Made by a program: the position numbers and the translations under genes. Below, in pieces: positions 23,671 through 32,052 of a stretch of DNA of 45,271 nt (within the stretch, counting starts at the first letter, position 1; every line of letters starts with the position of its first letter). Source of the DNA: Clostridiales bacterium (lineage in GTDB: Bacteria; Bacillota; Clostridia; Christensenellales; CAG-138); the NCBI GenBank assembly GCA_024698505.1, contig JAILRE010000005.1, forward strand, positions 1 through 45,271, read 5' to 3'. The notes under the pieces were generated by a model. That model saw nothing but the letters and a program-made list of their open reading frames with translations. It was not told where the DNA came from and searched no databases.

Positions 23671-24252
23671 TTATTCCAATATCCGCCCCGTCGTGTCGAA
23701 GCGAAGATCGCATCTTTTTTCCGGTCGGCAGGCGGCAAAATACGCCTCCTCCATGGGGATCCATCTGTTTTTGAACGCCTCCGCTCCCCCTTCGCCCTCC
23801 CTTTCGGCTATGCGGCGCAGCTGCTCGTCGGGGGAAACGGTGAGGAATATCCTCATATCATAATAAGGGAAGAGCGCGTCGTTGAGGGAATACGAGCCTT
23901 CGACTATCACGAACCGCCCGGGCCTTACGGTCTCCGTCTCCCCGAGGCGCATAGTCCGGCAGTCGAACCTTCTGAAGCTTATCTCCTCCGCGCCGTTCCT
24001 CAAAGGAAGGAGCGCCTCCGAAAGGAACCTCTCGTGGTCGACGTTTTCGCCGGGCGTTTTCAGCCTTTTCAAAGTTCGCTGTTCGGGACGGAGGAAGAAA
24101 TCGTCCATATGAAAAACCGCGCACCCCGCAAGGCTTTGAAGCCTTCCCGCGAGCGCGGTCTTGCCCGAGGCGCATCTGCCGTCTATCGCGGCGATCACCC
24201 TGCCGCGGGACGCAAGAAGCGCATCCGCCAATCGAAGGATCTCTTCGGTCAT
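23671..24252 (-). CDS. Uridine-kinase-like P-loop NTPase
   Basis: A 193-residue cytoplasmic P-loop kinase. Walker A GRCASGKT is at 25-32, and HMDDFFLRPEQRT (48-60) is the DD motif of uridine/pantothenate-type kinases. VIVEGSYSLN and FLTVSPDEQLRRI complete the fold. The size is typical of the uridine-kinase-like family, but the nucleoside-specific loop is not obvious, so the substrate is uncertain. The start shares ATGA with the plsX stop, so it is translationally coupled as the last gene of the operon. In this position it might phosphorylate a nucleoside or a lipid-related alcohol (inference). Confidence 0.8.
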   Translation of the reverse strand: MTEEILRLADALLASRGRVIAAIDGRCASGKTALAGRLQSLAGCAVFHMDDFFLRPEQRTLKRLKTPGENVDHERFLSEALLPLRNGAEEISFRRFDCRTMRLGETETVRPGRFVIVEGSYSLNDALFPYYDMRIFLTVSPDEQLRRIAEREGEGGAEAFKNRWIPMEEAYFAACRPEKRCDLRFDTTGRILE

Positions 24253-25271
24253 TCCTTCCCTCTCCCGTCTACGGAGATTATCTCCTCCCCTATCCTGCTG
24301 ACAAGGTCGGCGGCCTGCATCCTGTATGCCTGCCCGATGCACTTCGATACCGCGATATCGTTCGAGGAGCCGTGCCCCTTTACGACTATCTTCCTGCAGC
24401 CGAGGAGCACGCTCCCGCCGTAGTTGCGGTAATCCATGAAGCGCTTTTCCTCCGCGAACATCTTTTTCATGAGGAGCGCGCCTATCTTGTTGATGGTACG
24501 GGAATAGATATCCTTTTTGAGCTTTTTCAGCATCTCGAGGCACGCGCCCTCGGTGGACTTTATGAGGACGTTCCCCGCGAAGCCGTCCGTAAGGACGAGA
24601 TCGTACTTGCCGGACAACAGATCTCGGCTCTCCATATTGCCGACGAAATTGACGTTCGGCATCTGCTTGAGCATGGGATAGGCGGCTTTTCTCAGCTCGT
24701 CGCCCTTCTCCTCCTCGACGCCGATATTCAGGAGCGCCGCCCTCGGCGCCTCGAGGCCGTACGCGGACTTCAGATACAGGCTGCCCATAACGGCGAACTG
24801 GCAGAGCATGAGAGGGGTTATATCGACGTTCGCCCCGCTGTCGCACACGCCGACGATCCCCCCCGCCATCGTGGGAAGTATCGGGCAGAAGGCGGGCCTT
24901 TTGACGCCCGCTATGCGGCCGAGCCTCAGCGTCGCCGCGGCGACGAGCGCGCCCGTGGAGCCTATCGTGACTATGCCGTGGAGGGAGTCGTCGCTCCTTA
25001 TGAGCTCGACGGCCTTCATGAGCGAGCTCTCCTTCTTCTGCCTTATGGCGATGGTGGGCGTCTCGTCGCAGCCGATGACCTCGGGGGCGTGGAGTATCTC
25101 CAGCCTTGAAGCGTCGTACTTTTTTCCTTCGAGCGCCTTCTTGATCATCTCCCCGTCGCCCGTGAGGACGAGCGAGAGATCGGGATACTCGTCGAGCGCG
25201 ATGAGCGCGCCGCCGATATTCGCCTCGGGGCTGTGGTCGCCGCCGAAGCAGTCGAGAGCCAGTCTTATCAT
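24249..25271 (-). CDS. plsX: PlsX, acyl-ACP:phosphate acyltransferase
   Basis: A 340-residue peripheral membrane enzyme interconverting acyl-ACP and acyl phosphate, the entry to phosphatidic acid synthesis. Family motifs: MIRLALDCFGGDHSP at the start, GSTGALVAAA, DSGANVD, LTDGFAGNVLIKSTEG and KGHGSSND near the C terminus. The length is normal. It overlaps the GNAT gene upstream (ATGA) and the kinase downstream (ATGA). FakA/FakB, encoded by the first two genes of this operon, make acyl phosphate from exogenous fatty acid, and PlsX links that pool to acyl-ACP. The usual neighbours fapR and fabH/fabD are absent here. Confidence 0.96.
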   Translation of the reverse strand: MIRLALDCFGGDHSPEANIGGALIALDEYPDLSLVLTGDGEMIKKALEGKKYDASRLEILHAPEVIGCDETPTIAIRQKKESSLMKAVELIRSDDSLHGIVTIGSTGALVAAATLRLGRIAGVKRPAFCPILPTMAGGIVGVCDSGANVDITPLMLCQFAVMGSLYLKSAYGLEAPRAALLNIGVEEEKGDELRKAAYPMLKQMPNVNFVGNMESRDLLSGKYDLVLTDGFAGNVLIKSTEGACLEMLKKLKKDIYSRTINKIGALLMKKMFAEEKRFMDYRNYGGSVLLGCRKIVVKGHGSSNDIAVSKCIGQAYRMQAADLVSRIGEEIISVDGRGKE

Positions 25272-26401
25272 TCCTCTGTTTCCTTTGCGAGCGATTTTAC
25301 GTAGGAGCGGCGGCGCTTGTGCTTGATCTCCTTAAAGCGCTTCCACTGGTTCTGTATCATGTAATTGTCCTCGAGATTGAGGTTCGTCTCGGCGTATTTG
25401 ACGCCCGGCGCCCTCAGCATCCTTTCAAGGCCCGCGGAGATTATTACGCTCACACCGCGGTTCGCCCATTCGGGATCGACTCCGACGAGGCCGAGGTCGA
25501 TTATCTCGGGGTGCTTCATGGCCCAAAGTATCCTGACTATCGCCGCGGGGGTGAGATGGCCCCCGGACTTCTGCACGGCCTTCGCTATCGAGGGGAAGCA
25601 TACGCCGAGGCAGACGACGTTATCGTCCTTATCCAGTATGGCGGCGACGTGATCGAGGTCGATTATCATGCGGAAGTTGTCGATCATTAGCTTCTTCATG
25701 CCGGGCGTGAAGGGCACCGTGCCGTAGAGCTTGTCGTACGACTTGTCGATGAGCTCGAAAAGCCCGTCCGCGTAGCGGTTCAGGAAATCGTTGACGTTCT
25801 TCGCCGGGCCTATCCTCAGCTCGTAGCGCTTCATTATCTTCTGCGAGATGCGTTCGAGAGCGCCCTCCTCCTCGGGCGGGAATATCATGCTCTCCGTCCA
25901 GTCGACCTCTTTCTTATAGCCGCAGTTCTCGATGAGCCTGCCGTAATACTCGGCGTTGTACTGCTCCTCGAACGTGGAGAGCTTGTCGAAGCCCTCCACG
26001 AGGAGGCCTTCGCGCTCAAGGTCGGAGAAGCCGAGGGGTCCGCAGACGGTGTCCATGCCCTTCGCCCTGCCCCAATCCTCGACGGCGGCGAAGAGGGCGG
26101 AGGCGACCTCCTGATCGTCGATGGAATCGAACCTCGTGAACCTGATGCGCTTTTCGCCGTTCTTCTCGTTGGCGGCCTTCTGGAGTATGCCGGAAATGCG
26201 GCCGACGGGCTTCCCGTCCCTCCACGCGAGGTAATAGACGGAATCGCAGGTATCGTTATAGATATAGTCCTTTCGGAATATCTTTTTCTCGTCGCCGTAG
26301 AGAGGCGGCACGAAATACGGGTTGTCCTTATACATTTCAAGCGGGAAATTGAGGAATATCCTCTGTTCCCTCTTCGTTTTTACCTCTTTTACCGTTACCA
26401 T
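25268..26401 (-). CDS. GNAT-superfamily acyltransferase, 377-residue family
   Basis: A 377-residue member of a large GNAT-like family. The N-terminal phrase QRIFLNFPLEMYKDNPYFVPP is highly characteristic of this family. A GNAT acetyl-CoA domain occupies the C-terminal half (LGLVGVDPEWANRGVSVIIS resembles the pyrophosphate-binding turn; LEDNYMIQNQWKRF is the usual end). The acceptor is unknown. It starts after CGGAGGGCAGC and overlaps plsX by 4 bases, firmly within the fatty-acid operon, which suggests a lipid or acyl-phosphate related acceptor (inference only). Confidence 0.85.
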   Translation of the reverse strand: MVTVKEVKTKREQRIFLNFPLEMYKDNPYFVPPLYGDEKKIFRKDYIYNDTCDSVYYLAWRDGKPVGRISGILQKAANEKNGEKRIRFTRFDSIDDQEVASALFAAVEDWGRAKGMDTVCGPLGFSDLEREGLLVEGFDKLSTFEEQYNAEYYGRLIENCGYKKEVDWTESMIFPPEEEGALERISQKIMKRYELRIGPAKNVNDFLNRYADGLFELIDKSYDKLYGTVPFTPGMKKLMIDNFRMIIDLDHVAAILDKDDNVVCLGVCFPSIAKAVQKSGGHLTPAAIVRILWAMKHPEIIDLGLVGVDPEWANRGVSVIISAGLERMLRAPGVKYAETNLNLEDNYMIQNQWKRFKEIKHKRRRSYVKSLAKETEE

Positions 26402-26428
26402 GCTGCCCTCCGTTTCGGCTCTTTATTG

Positions 26429-27298
26429 TCAGCGGTGTATGGAATGGAAGCAGACGCCGAGCGAGTTGGGCCCGCAGTGGCTGCCCGCGGTGGGATTGAC
26501 CTGAACGGTGATTATGTTCGCCTTGTCGCCGAACCTTTCGCGAAGGCCCGCCTCGACCTCGGCGGCGATATCGTCCACGTCGGCGCTGGCGATCAGTATG
26601 CGGTGATCGGTCACGCTCTCGCCGAGCTCGTCCACGTATGCGAGCAGGCGGTCGATCGCCTTCGCCCTGCCGCGCTCCTTGCCTATCGAGGTCATTTTGC
26701 CCTCGGCGTTCATGTAGATAATCGGGCGGACGCCGAGCAGCGTGCCCATCGTGGCGGCAAGACCGGATACTCTGCCCGAATGCTTGAAGAATTTGAGATC
26801 GTCCGCGAAGAAATAGGTGGCGAACTTATCGACCTCGGTCTTCGCCCATTCGAGTATCTCCTCTACGGGCCTGCCTGCCTTGACCATGTCGCCCACCTCG
26901 TAAACGATCGCGAGGCCCGCTATCGAGATGCCCTTGGAGTCGATCTCATAGAAGCGGCTCCCGGGGTATTTCTCGGTAAGCTCGGCCACGGCCTGATCCA
27001 TGGCCTCGAAGGTGGCGCTCATGTTCCTTGAAAAATGCACGTAGAGGATATCGTCGCCGTTTTTGTAATACGGCTCGAATATCTCGTAATACCTCTCGCG
27101 GCTGATGGCGCTCGTGTTGGGTATAACGCCGCCCCTCAGCGTATCGTAGAAGGCTCTGGAATCGAACTTCTCGAAATCGACGTAGGGATAGGTGGTTTTG
27201 CCGTCGATGGAGTACGGCATGCTGATGAGGGAATAGCCGTAGAGGTCGGCGATTTCGGGGGTGACGTCGCAGTCGGTGTCGGTGAAGAGCTTGAGCAT
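26429..27298 (-). CDS. fakB: DegV-family fatty-acid-binding protein (FakB-like)
   Basis: 289 residues. DegV/FakB proteins hold a fatty acid for phosphorylation by FakA. Signature elements: FTDTDCDVTPEIADLYG at the start, NTSAIS near 61-66 (the T-S fatty-acid carboxylate site), HSGRVSGL, and SHCGPNSLGV near the end. The length is normal. It starts 16 bases after fakA with AAAGGAG as ribosome site. Being encoded next to fakA makes it the primary partner. Two other DegV genes at 31148 and 32053 may handle different fatty acids. Confidence 0.92.
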   Translation of the reverse strand: MLKLFTDTDCDVTPEIADLYGYSLISMPYSIDGKTTYPYVDFEKFDSRAFYDTLRGGVIPNTSAISRERYYEIFEPYYKNGDDILYVHFSRNMSATFEAMDQAVAELTEKYPGSRFYEIDSKGISIAGLAIVYEVGDMVKAGRPVEEILEWAKTEVDKFATYFFADDLKFFKHSGRVSGLAATMGTLLGVRPIIYMNAEGKMTSIGKERGRAKAIDRLLAYVDELGESVTDHRILIASADVDDIAAEVEAGLRERFGDKANIITVQVNPTAGSHCGPNSLGVCFHSIHR

Positions 27299-27314
27299 TC
27301 GGTTTTCTCCTTTA

Positions 27315-28967
27315 TTATTCCAGTATCATAATGTAATCGTAAATGGGCTGCCCGCCGTCGAGCAGTATCACCTCGGTGCGCCTGTGCGCCTTCTCGAGGG
27401 CGGCCTTTACGGCTTCGGAAACGGCTATCTCGGTATCCTTTCCGCAGACGAGCATCAGTATGCCGAAATCGTCGGCGTTCAGCGCTTCGGCGAGCTTTAC
27501 GGAAGCCTCTACGGGATCGGCGGAATCGGAATAGATGACGCCGTTCGAGAAGCCGATGTAATCGCCCTCCTTGACCGAAACGCCGTCCCTTTCCGTATTG
27601 CGGCAGGCCTTCGAGACGGTCCCCGTAACGACGGACTCCATTATCTCCACGGAGCCCTTCTCTATCTCGTCGATATCGCCGGAGGAGACGTCCAGCATCG
27701 AAAGCGCGGCGTAGCACTCGCCTATCGAGCGGCTCGGGATAACGCGGACGTTCGCCTTCTCGTAGAGGGCGGCGGCCTGTCGCGCGGTGAGGATTATGTT
27801 GGAGTTGTTGGGGAATACGAGTATGTTGTCGGCGTTGGTGCTCTCGAAAGCGGAAAGGAAGCTCTCCGCGGAGGGGTTCATGCTCTGTCCCCCGTCGACC
27901 ACCGCGTCCGCCCCGAGGGAGATGAAGGTATCCTTTATGCCCTCGCCCGCGGCGACGGCCACTATGCCGAATTTCTTCCTGGGCTTTTGGGGCTTGCTGT
28001 AATTGTTGCGGACGGTCGTTTCGTTGTGCTGGAGCATCATGTTTTCGATCTTCATGGTCAAAAACTCGCCGTATTCGTGGCAGTGCGCCAGTATCCTTTC
28101 GGGCTCCATGCTGTGCACGTGCACCTTTATTACGCTCCCGTCGCGGAATGCGACGACCGATTCGCCGTTTTTGATCAGCCAATCCAAAAGGGGCTTCTCG
28201 TCGAACTCGCCGAGCGGGCCGACCTTCGCCGTCTGGAGCCTCAGAAGGAACTCGGTGCAGTAGCCGAACTCCAGCACGGAATCCTCCGTGAAGGAGGAGG
28301 TGTCCACCGCCTTGGCCTTGGGAGCCGCAGCCTCGGCCCTGCCGTCGGAAACGCCGTCAAGCGCGTCCTTCATGCCCTCGGCTATGTAGACGAAGCCCGC
28401 GCCGCCGGAATCGACGACGCCCGCCTCCTTGAGGACTGCGAGAAGATCCGGCGTCCTGTCAAGGGAGGCGCGAAGCTCGTCAAGAAGATCGGAGAAATAG
28501 GATTCGAAATCGGAATCGGCGGCGATCCTCGAATTGGCGTACTTCACCGCGTCGGAATAGACGGTGAGTATCGTCCCCTCGACGGGGGTCTGCACGGCCT
28601 TGTAGGATTCGGCGACGCCCTTTTCCATGGCCTTCGCAAAGGCGGGGACGTCCGCGCTCGCCATGCCGCCGAAGCCCTTCGAAATGCCCGCGAAAATGCG
28701 CGAAAGAATAACGCCCGAATTGCCGCGCGCGCCAAGGAGCATGCCCTTGGCTATGCGTTCGGACGTCGTTCCGAGTTCCTCGTCGACGCTGCCGGCCACG
28801 GCCGAAAAGCCGGAGTCGATCGTCATATACATATTGTCGCCCGTATCTCCGTCGGGAATGGGAAAAACGTTCAGCTCGTTGACTATCACACGGTTCGTGT
28901 TCAGCCTCGCCGCGCCGCCCTCAATAAGGCGGGCGTAGAGCCTGCCGTCCAATGACCTTGTTTCCAT
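27315..28967 (-). CDS. fakA: FakA-type fatty acid kinase (DhaL domain; YloV family)
   Basis: 550 residues, exactly FakA-sized. The N-terminal DhaL kinase domain has FPIPDGDTGDNMY (35-47, Mg-ATP aspartates) and GARGNSGVILS (about 98-108). A middle domain (about 210-320) and a C-terminal FakB-binding domain follow, with GQSMNPS and NNSNI. It phosphorylates FakB-bound fatty acid to acyl phosphate. First gene of fakA-fakB-GNAT-plsX-kinase, from a strong promoter at 29026-29054. Confidence 0.95.
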   Translation of the reverse strand: METRSLDGRLYARLIEGGAARLNTNRVIVNELNVFPIPDGDTGDNMYMTIDSGFSAVAGSVDEELGTTSERIAKGMLLGARGNSGVILSRIFAGISKGFGGMASADVPAFAKAMEKGVAESYKAVQTPVEGTILTVYSDAVKYANSRIAADSDFESYFSDLLDELRASLDRTPDLLAVLKEAGVVDSGGAGFVYIAEGMKDALDGVSDGRAEAAAPKAKAVDTSSFTEDSVLEFGYCTEFLLRLQTAKVGPLGEFDEKPLLDWLIKNGESVVAFRDGSVIKVHVHSMEPERILAHCHEYGEFLTMKIENMMLQHNETTVRNNYSKPQKPRKKFGIVAVAAGEGIKDTFISLGADAVVDGGQSMNPSAESFLSAFESTNADNILVFPNNSNIILTARQAAALYEKANVRVIPSRSIGECYAALSMLDVSSGDIDEIEKGSVEIMESVVTGTVSKACRNTERDGVSVKEGDYIGFSNGVIYSDSADPVEASVKLAEALNADDFGILMLVCGKDTEIAVSEAVKAALEKAHRRTEVILLDGGQPIYDYIMILE

Positions 28968-29025
28968 ATGCGAATAATTCCTTTATAAAATCCCGGGCCC
29001 CGCCCGATATCATACCTAATAAATC

Positions 29026-29054
29026 ATTATAATTCTTTTTTCGATATATTTCAA
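29026..29054 (-). promoter_or_regulatory. Promoter of the fakA operon
   Basis: TTGAAA (29054-29049) and TATAAT (29031-29026) on the minus strand with the ideal 17-base spacer. The leader of about 50 bases contains ATACCTAATAAAT (plus strand), slightly reminiscent of half a FapR site, but too weak to call. Confidence 0.85.
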
Positions 29055-29146
29055 GCTTTTTCGGGAAAAAGAAAGGCCGCCGCGAGTGAGCTCCGGCGGC
29101 TCCGCGTTCGAGCTTTGAAGCTTTGCTCCCATATCCGTCTTCGCGG

Positions 29147-29174
29147 TTGCTTTTCCCGCAAAAGATGCTATAAT
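29147..29174 (+). promoter_or_regulatory. Promoter of the free-methionine-sulfoxide reductase gene
   Basis: TTGCTT at 29147-29152 and TATAAT at 29169-29174, 16 bases apart. A small hairpin (GGAGCG/CGCTCC, 29181-29196) lies in the leader before AAAAAAGGAG. Confidence 0.75.
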
Positions 29175-29219
29175 GCCTATGGAGCGGCTTCGCTCCGAAA
29201 CCGAAAAAAGGAGATCACC

Positions 29220-29666
29220 ATGACCGACTACCGCATCATGAACGCGCAGCTGGAGGCGCTGACGGAGGGCATACCCTACCGCATCGCTAACCTTGCGAAC
29301 GCCTCCGCGCTCATTTTCGAGAATATGGAAGGGCTCAACTGGGCGGGCTTCTACCTCATAGAGGACGGCGCCCTCGTTCTGGGGCCCTTTCAGGGAAAGA
29401 CCGCCTGCATAAGGATCGCCCTCGGCAGCGGCGTCTGCGGGACGGCCGCGATGGAGGACCGCACCCTCGTCGTCGGGAACGTGCACGAATTCCCCGGGCA
29501 TATCGCCTGCGACTGCGCCTCCAATTCGGAGATAGTCGTTCCCCTGCATAAGGAAGGGCGCGTCGTCGGCGTGCTCGACATAGACAGCCCCGTCTTCGAA
29601 AGATTCAATAACGAGGATAAAGAGGGCCTCGAGGAATTCGCGAAGATCCTCGAGAGGGCGATATAA
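29220..29666 (+). CDS. msrC: GAF-domain free methionine-(R)-sulfoxide reductase (fRMsr)
   Basis: A 148-residue cytoplasmic thiol reductase that repairs free methionine-(R)-sulfoxide. The GAF-fold family pattern is complete: LNWAGFYLI, LGPFQGKTACIRI, GVCGTA, FPGHIACDCASNSEIVVP and VGVLDIDSP. The three active cysteines are C63, C73 and C97, with one extra cysteine (C99). The length is canonical. The start at 29220 follows AAAGGAG with a 6-base gap; an in-frame ATG at 29115 is upstream of the promoter and is rejected. Single gene with its own promoter and terminator. Useful against oxidative damage in an anaerobe. Confidence 0.94.
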   Translation: MTDYRIMNAQLEALTEGIPYRIANLANASALIFENMEGLNWAGFYLIEDGALVLGPFQGKTACIRIALGSGVCGTAAMEDRTLVVGNVHEFPGHIACDCASNSEIVVPLHKEGRVVGVLDIDSPVFERFNNEDKEGLEEFAKILERAI

Positions 29667-29686
29667 AGGACAAAACTGTCTATAAT

Positions 29687-29713
29687 GAAAAACGCCTTGG
29701 AGGCGTTTTTTTA
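29687..29713. terminator. Bidirectional terminator
   Basis: AACGCCT (29691-29697), loop TGG, AGGCGTT (29701-29707), then a T run. The AAAAA on the left makes it work for the convergent minus-strand gene ending at 29728. Confidence 0.85.
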
Positions 29714-29727
29714 TTGCTGTATTCGTT

Positions 29728-30594
29728 TCATTCCTCGGGCAGCTTGTTCCATTTGAGCGCGTCCCTTATGCCCGCGTCCATCATGTATTCGTCGAAACGG
29801 AGCTTTTTCCCGTCGCGCATGACGACGATATATTCAGAGTTCTTCGTTTTCCTGCCGGAAACGGCGTCAGAATAGGAATACCAAAGCCTTTTGCCGCGCC
29901 AGTCTCGGTAGATGAATCCGTCCTTGTAGAGCTCCGCTCTGCCGTTGACCTCAAACATCAGCGTTCCGCAAGCCAAGGCAGCGATACCGCCGAAGAGCAG
30001 CGTGGGTATCATCAGTATAGCAAGAAATATGATATTTGTAAGCGTTCCTTCGGAATACTCGTACATATACGTTGCCGCGAGCAATCCGACGGGGATCAGC
30101 CCTGCGATCGCCATTATCCATGCGATGAGCTTCCAATTCTGTCTTCTTATCACCTTAATGGGATGCTCGCCGCGTTCGTCCGTGATCCTTTCCGCGAGCG
30201 TCGGATCCGTATCGGGGACCTTCATAAGATCGAGTTTTTTATGGAACCTTACGCCGTCGTCGTCGTTCAAGCTGATGGTGAATGATCTTCCCTTCACATG
30301 TATCACACGGCACTGCCGCCAGATCACGTCCTCGTATCTATAGGTGCGCTTTCTGCAAAAAAAGCTGCCGTAGGTAAACTCCTCTTCGCCGGCTTTGAGG
30401 CTTTGGCTCTGCGTGGCCAGTATAACGATCAAGGGTATCAGCACGAGGCCGAGCAGCAGCAGACCTCCGCCTATCTCTCCTTTAATGAAAAAATACACGG
30501 AACCCGCAAGGAATCCCGCAAAGGGCAATGCTGCGACTATCGCTCCGATCGTCAGATAGCCGGCTTCATTATCTTTTTTCCGTTTTCCGGTCAT
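29728..30594 (-). CDS. Membrane protein with a PH-like domain, four spans
   Basis: 288 residues, not a family I can name with certainty. Two pairs of hydrophobic spans are visible (about 15-32 and 42-58, and about 157-178 and 188-209), each followed by a soluble segment. The C-terminal soluble part (ELYKDGFIYRDWRGKRLW...MRDGKKLRF) resembles bacterial PH-like domains and is echoed in the protein encoded just upstream (LYRDGFRQWN...FRDGSTVIL). The start lies 4 bases after the stop of that gene, so they form a two-gene unit. Probably a paired membrane complex; function unknown. Confidence 0.7.
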   Translation of the reverse strand: MTGKRKKDNEAGYLTIGAIVAALPFAGFLAGSVYFFIKGEIGGGLLLLGLVLIPLIVILATQSQSLKAGEEEFTYGSFFCRKRTYRYEDVIWRQCRVIHVKGRSFTISLNDDDGVRFHKKLDLMKVPDTDPTLAERITDERGEHPIKVIRRQNWKLIAWIMAIAGLIPVGLLAATYMYEYSEGTLTNIIFLAILMIPTLLFGGIAALACGTLMFEVNGRAELYKDGFIYRDWRGKRLWYSYSDAVSGRKTKNSEYIVVMRDGKKLRFDEYMMDAGIRDALKWNKLPEE

Positions 30595-30598
30595 TTTC

Positions 30599-31060
30599 TC
30601 AATCCCTCCTGCTCATGACGGGCAGGCCCTCGTAATCGAGGAGGCGCTTGAATTTGCGCGTGAGCTCGCATTCCTTCAATATGACGGTGCTCCCGTCCCT
30701 GAAATAGAGCTCGATATGGTGGAGCTTCTTGCGCCTGGTGAAGGGATCCTCCTCGTAAACGGGATACCTGCTCGCGCAGTCGCGGTAGGCGAAATCCTCC
30801 CAGCCGAGATTCCACTGGCGGAAGCCGTCGCGGTAGAGCTCTATCCTGTTCATCAAAAGGGCGAACGCGGCGGCTGCCATTATAACAGCTGCGGCGGCGA
30901 ACGCCAGCGAGAGGAACAGGCGGCCGTTCTTGGCGCGGAGCGCGAACACGAAAATGCAGGCGACCTCTATCGCCGCGAGGGACAAGAGTATCAGCCCTAT
31001 CACGGTATGGCTCCTGAGCCTTATCACCTCCAGGGGCCTTTCCTTCTTTTCTCTTTTCAT
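30599..31060 (-). CDS. Small membrane protein with a PH-like domain
   Basis: 153 residues with two hydrophobic spans (about 20-40 and 47-68) and a C-terminal soluble domain containing IELYRDGFRQWNLGWEDF and YFRDGSTVILKE, the same motif order as the C-terminal half of the next gene product. The start at 31060 follows AAAGGAGG with an 8-base gap, better than the in-frame ATG at 31090, which is upstream of that site. Driven by the promoter at 31093-31121. Function unknown. Confidence 0.65.
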   Translation of the reverse strand: MKREKKERPLEVIRLRSHTVIGLILLSLAAIEVACIFVFALRAKNGRLFLSLAFAAAAVIMAAAAFALLMNRIELYRDGFRQWNLGWEDFAYRDCASRYPVYEEDPFTRRKKLHHIELYFRDGSTVILKECELTRKFKRLLDYEGLPVMSRRD

Positions 31061-31092
31061 TCCCGCTCCTCCTTTCGCCTTTCTCGTCATAA

Positions 31093-31121
31093 ATAATAAC
31101 CGCCGACACTCACGATGTCAA
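31093..31121 (-). promoter_or_regulatory. Promoter of the PH-like membrane protein pair
   Basis: A perfect TTGACA (31121-31116) and TATTAT (31098-31093) on the minus strand, 17 bases apart. The leader is about 27 bases. Confidence 0.75.
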
Positions 31122-31147
31122 CGGTCATTATGTAAAAATCCCGTAAT

Positions 31148-32014
31148 TTATCTCTGCTTCCCGAGGAAGAACAGCGCGAGCGTGCCCGGGCCGGAATGAG
31201 CGCCTATGACCGGGCCTATATCGGTTATGAGGTCGGCCTTTTTGCCGTGCGCCTCGAAGAGCATCCTCTCGAGCTTCAGCGCGTCCTCAAGGCAGTCCCC
31301 GTGGGAGATGAAGTACGTGCCGTTTTCGGGATCGAGCGCTGTCTCGGTGTATTTCTTCGCGATGGCCTTGATGGAATTGATCCTGCCCCTGACCTTTATG
31401 ACGGGGATCAGATGGCCGTCGTCGTCCACGTGGAGGACGGGCTTTATGTTCAGCACTCCGCCGAAGAACGCGGCCGCGGCGCTTACCCTGCCGCCCCTCT
31501 TGAGGTAGACGAGATCGTCGACGGTGAACCAGTGGCAGAGGTTGGGGCGCTTCTCCAGCACAACTGCCGCGGCTTCCTCTATGGAGGCGCCGTTCCTCTT
31601 CGCCTGCACCGCGAACCGGAGTATCAGGCCGTGCCCCGCGGAGGCGCAGAGCGTATCGATGACTATCACCTTCCTGCCGGGGAACTCCCTTTCAAGCGCC
31701 TCGGCGGTGAGCTTCGCCGTGCCGGCCGTTCCGGAAAGACCGGAGCCGAAGCAGACGTAGAGCACGTCGCGCCCCTCGCGAAGGACGGGCTCGAAGGCGG
31801 CCCTTATCGAGGCCTCGTTTGCGGCGGAGGTCCTGAAAACGGTGCCGCCGCGCATCTTCTCGTAGAAGTCCTTGGTGGGCATCTCGGCCTGGGTATACTC
31901 CCTGTCCTCCCCTTCCTTCCTGAAAAGGAGATCGACGGTCTTGACTTCCCATTCCCCGAGCTTATCGGGAAGTATGTCGCAGCCGCTGTCGGCAAAAATG
32001 ACGTAATCGTTCAT
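31148..32014 (-). CDS. DegV-family fatty-acid-binding protein, second copy (FakB-like)
   Basis: 288 residues. Features of the family: IFADSGCDILPDKLGEWEV, FRTSAAN (T-S ligand site), CHWFTVDDLVYLKRGGRVSA, and the C-terminal GAHSGPGTLALFF. It is encoded 38 bases after the third DegV gene, the two forming one unit. Start at 32014 after GAGAGG; the first in-frame ATG (32029) lies in the ribosome site region. No obvious terminator follows, so weak read-through towards the PH-like pair is possible. With three paralogues in the window, chain-length or unsaturation preference is the likely difference (family knowledge). Confidence 0.9.
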   Translation of the reverse strand: MNDYVIFADSGCDILPDKLGEWEVKTVDLLFRKEGEDREYTQAEMPTKDFYEKMRGGTVFRTSAANEASIRAAFEPVLREGRDVLYVCFGSGLSGTAGTAKLTAEALEREFPGRKVIVIDTLCASAGHGLILRFAVQAKRNGASIEEAAAVVLEKRPNLCHWFTVDDLVYLKRGGRVSAAAAFFGGVLNIKPVLHVDDDGHLIPVIKVRGRINSIKAIAKKYTETALDPENGTYFISHGDCLEDALKLERMLFEAHGKKADLITDIGPVIGAHSGPGTLALFFLGKQR

Positions 32015-32052
32015 GGCGTATCCTCTCAATCGTTATTGTTCTTGTTTTCGGA

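Noticed and set aside
29005..29031. FapR operator in the fakA promoter region
   Set aside because: ATACCTAATAAAT resembles only half of a FapR site and lacks a matching second arm.
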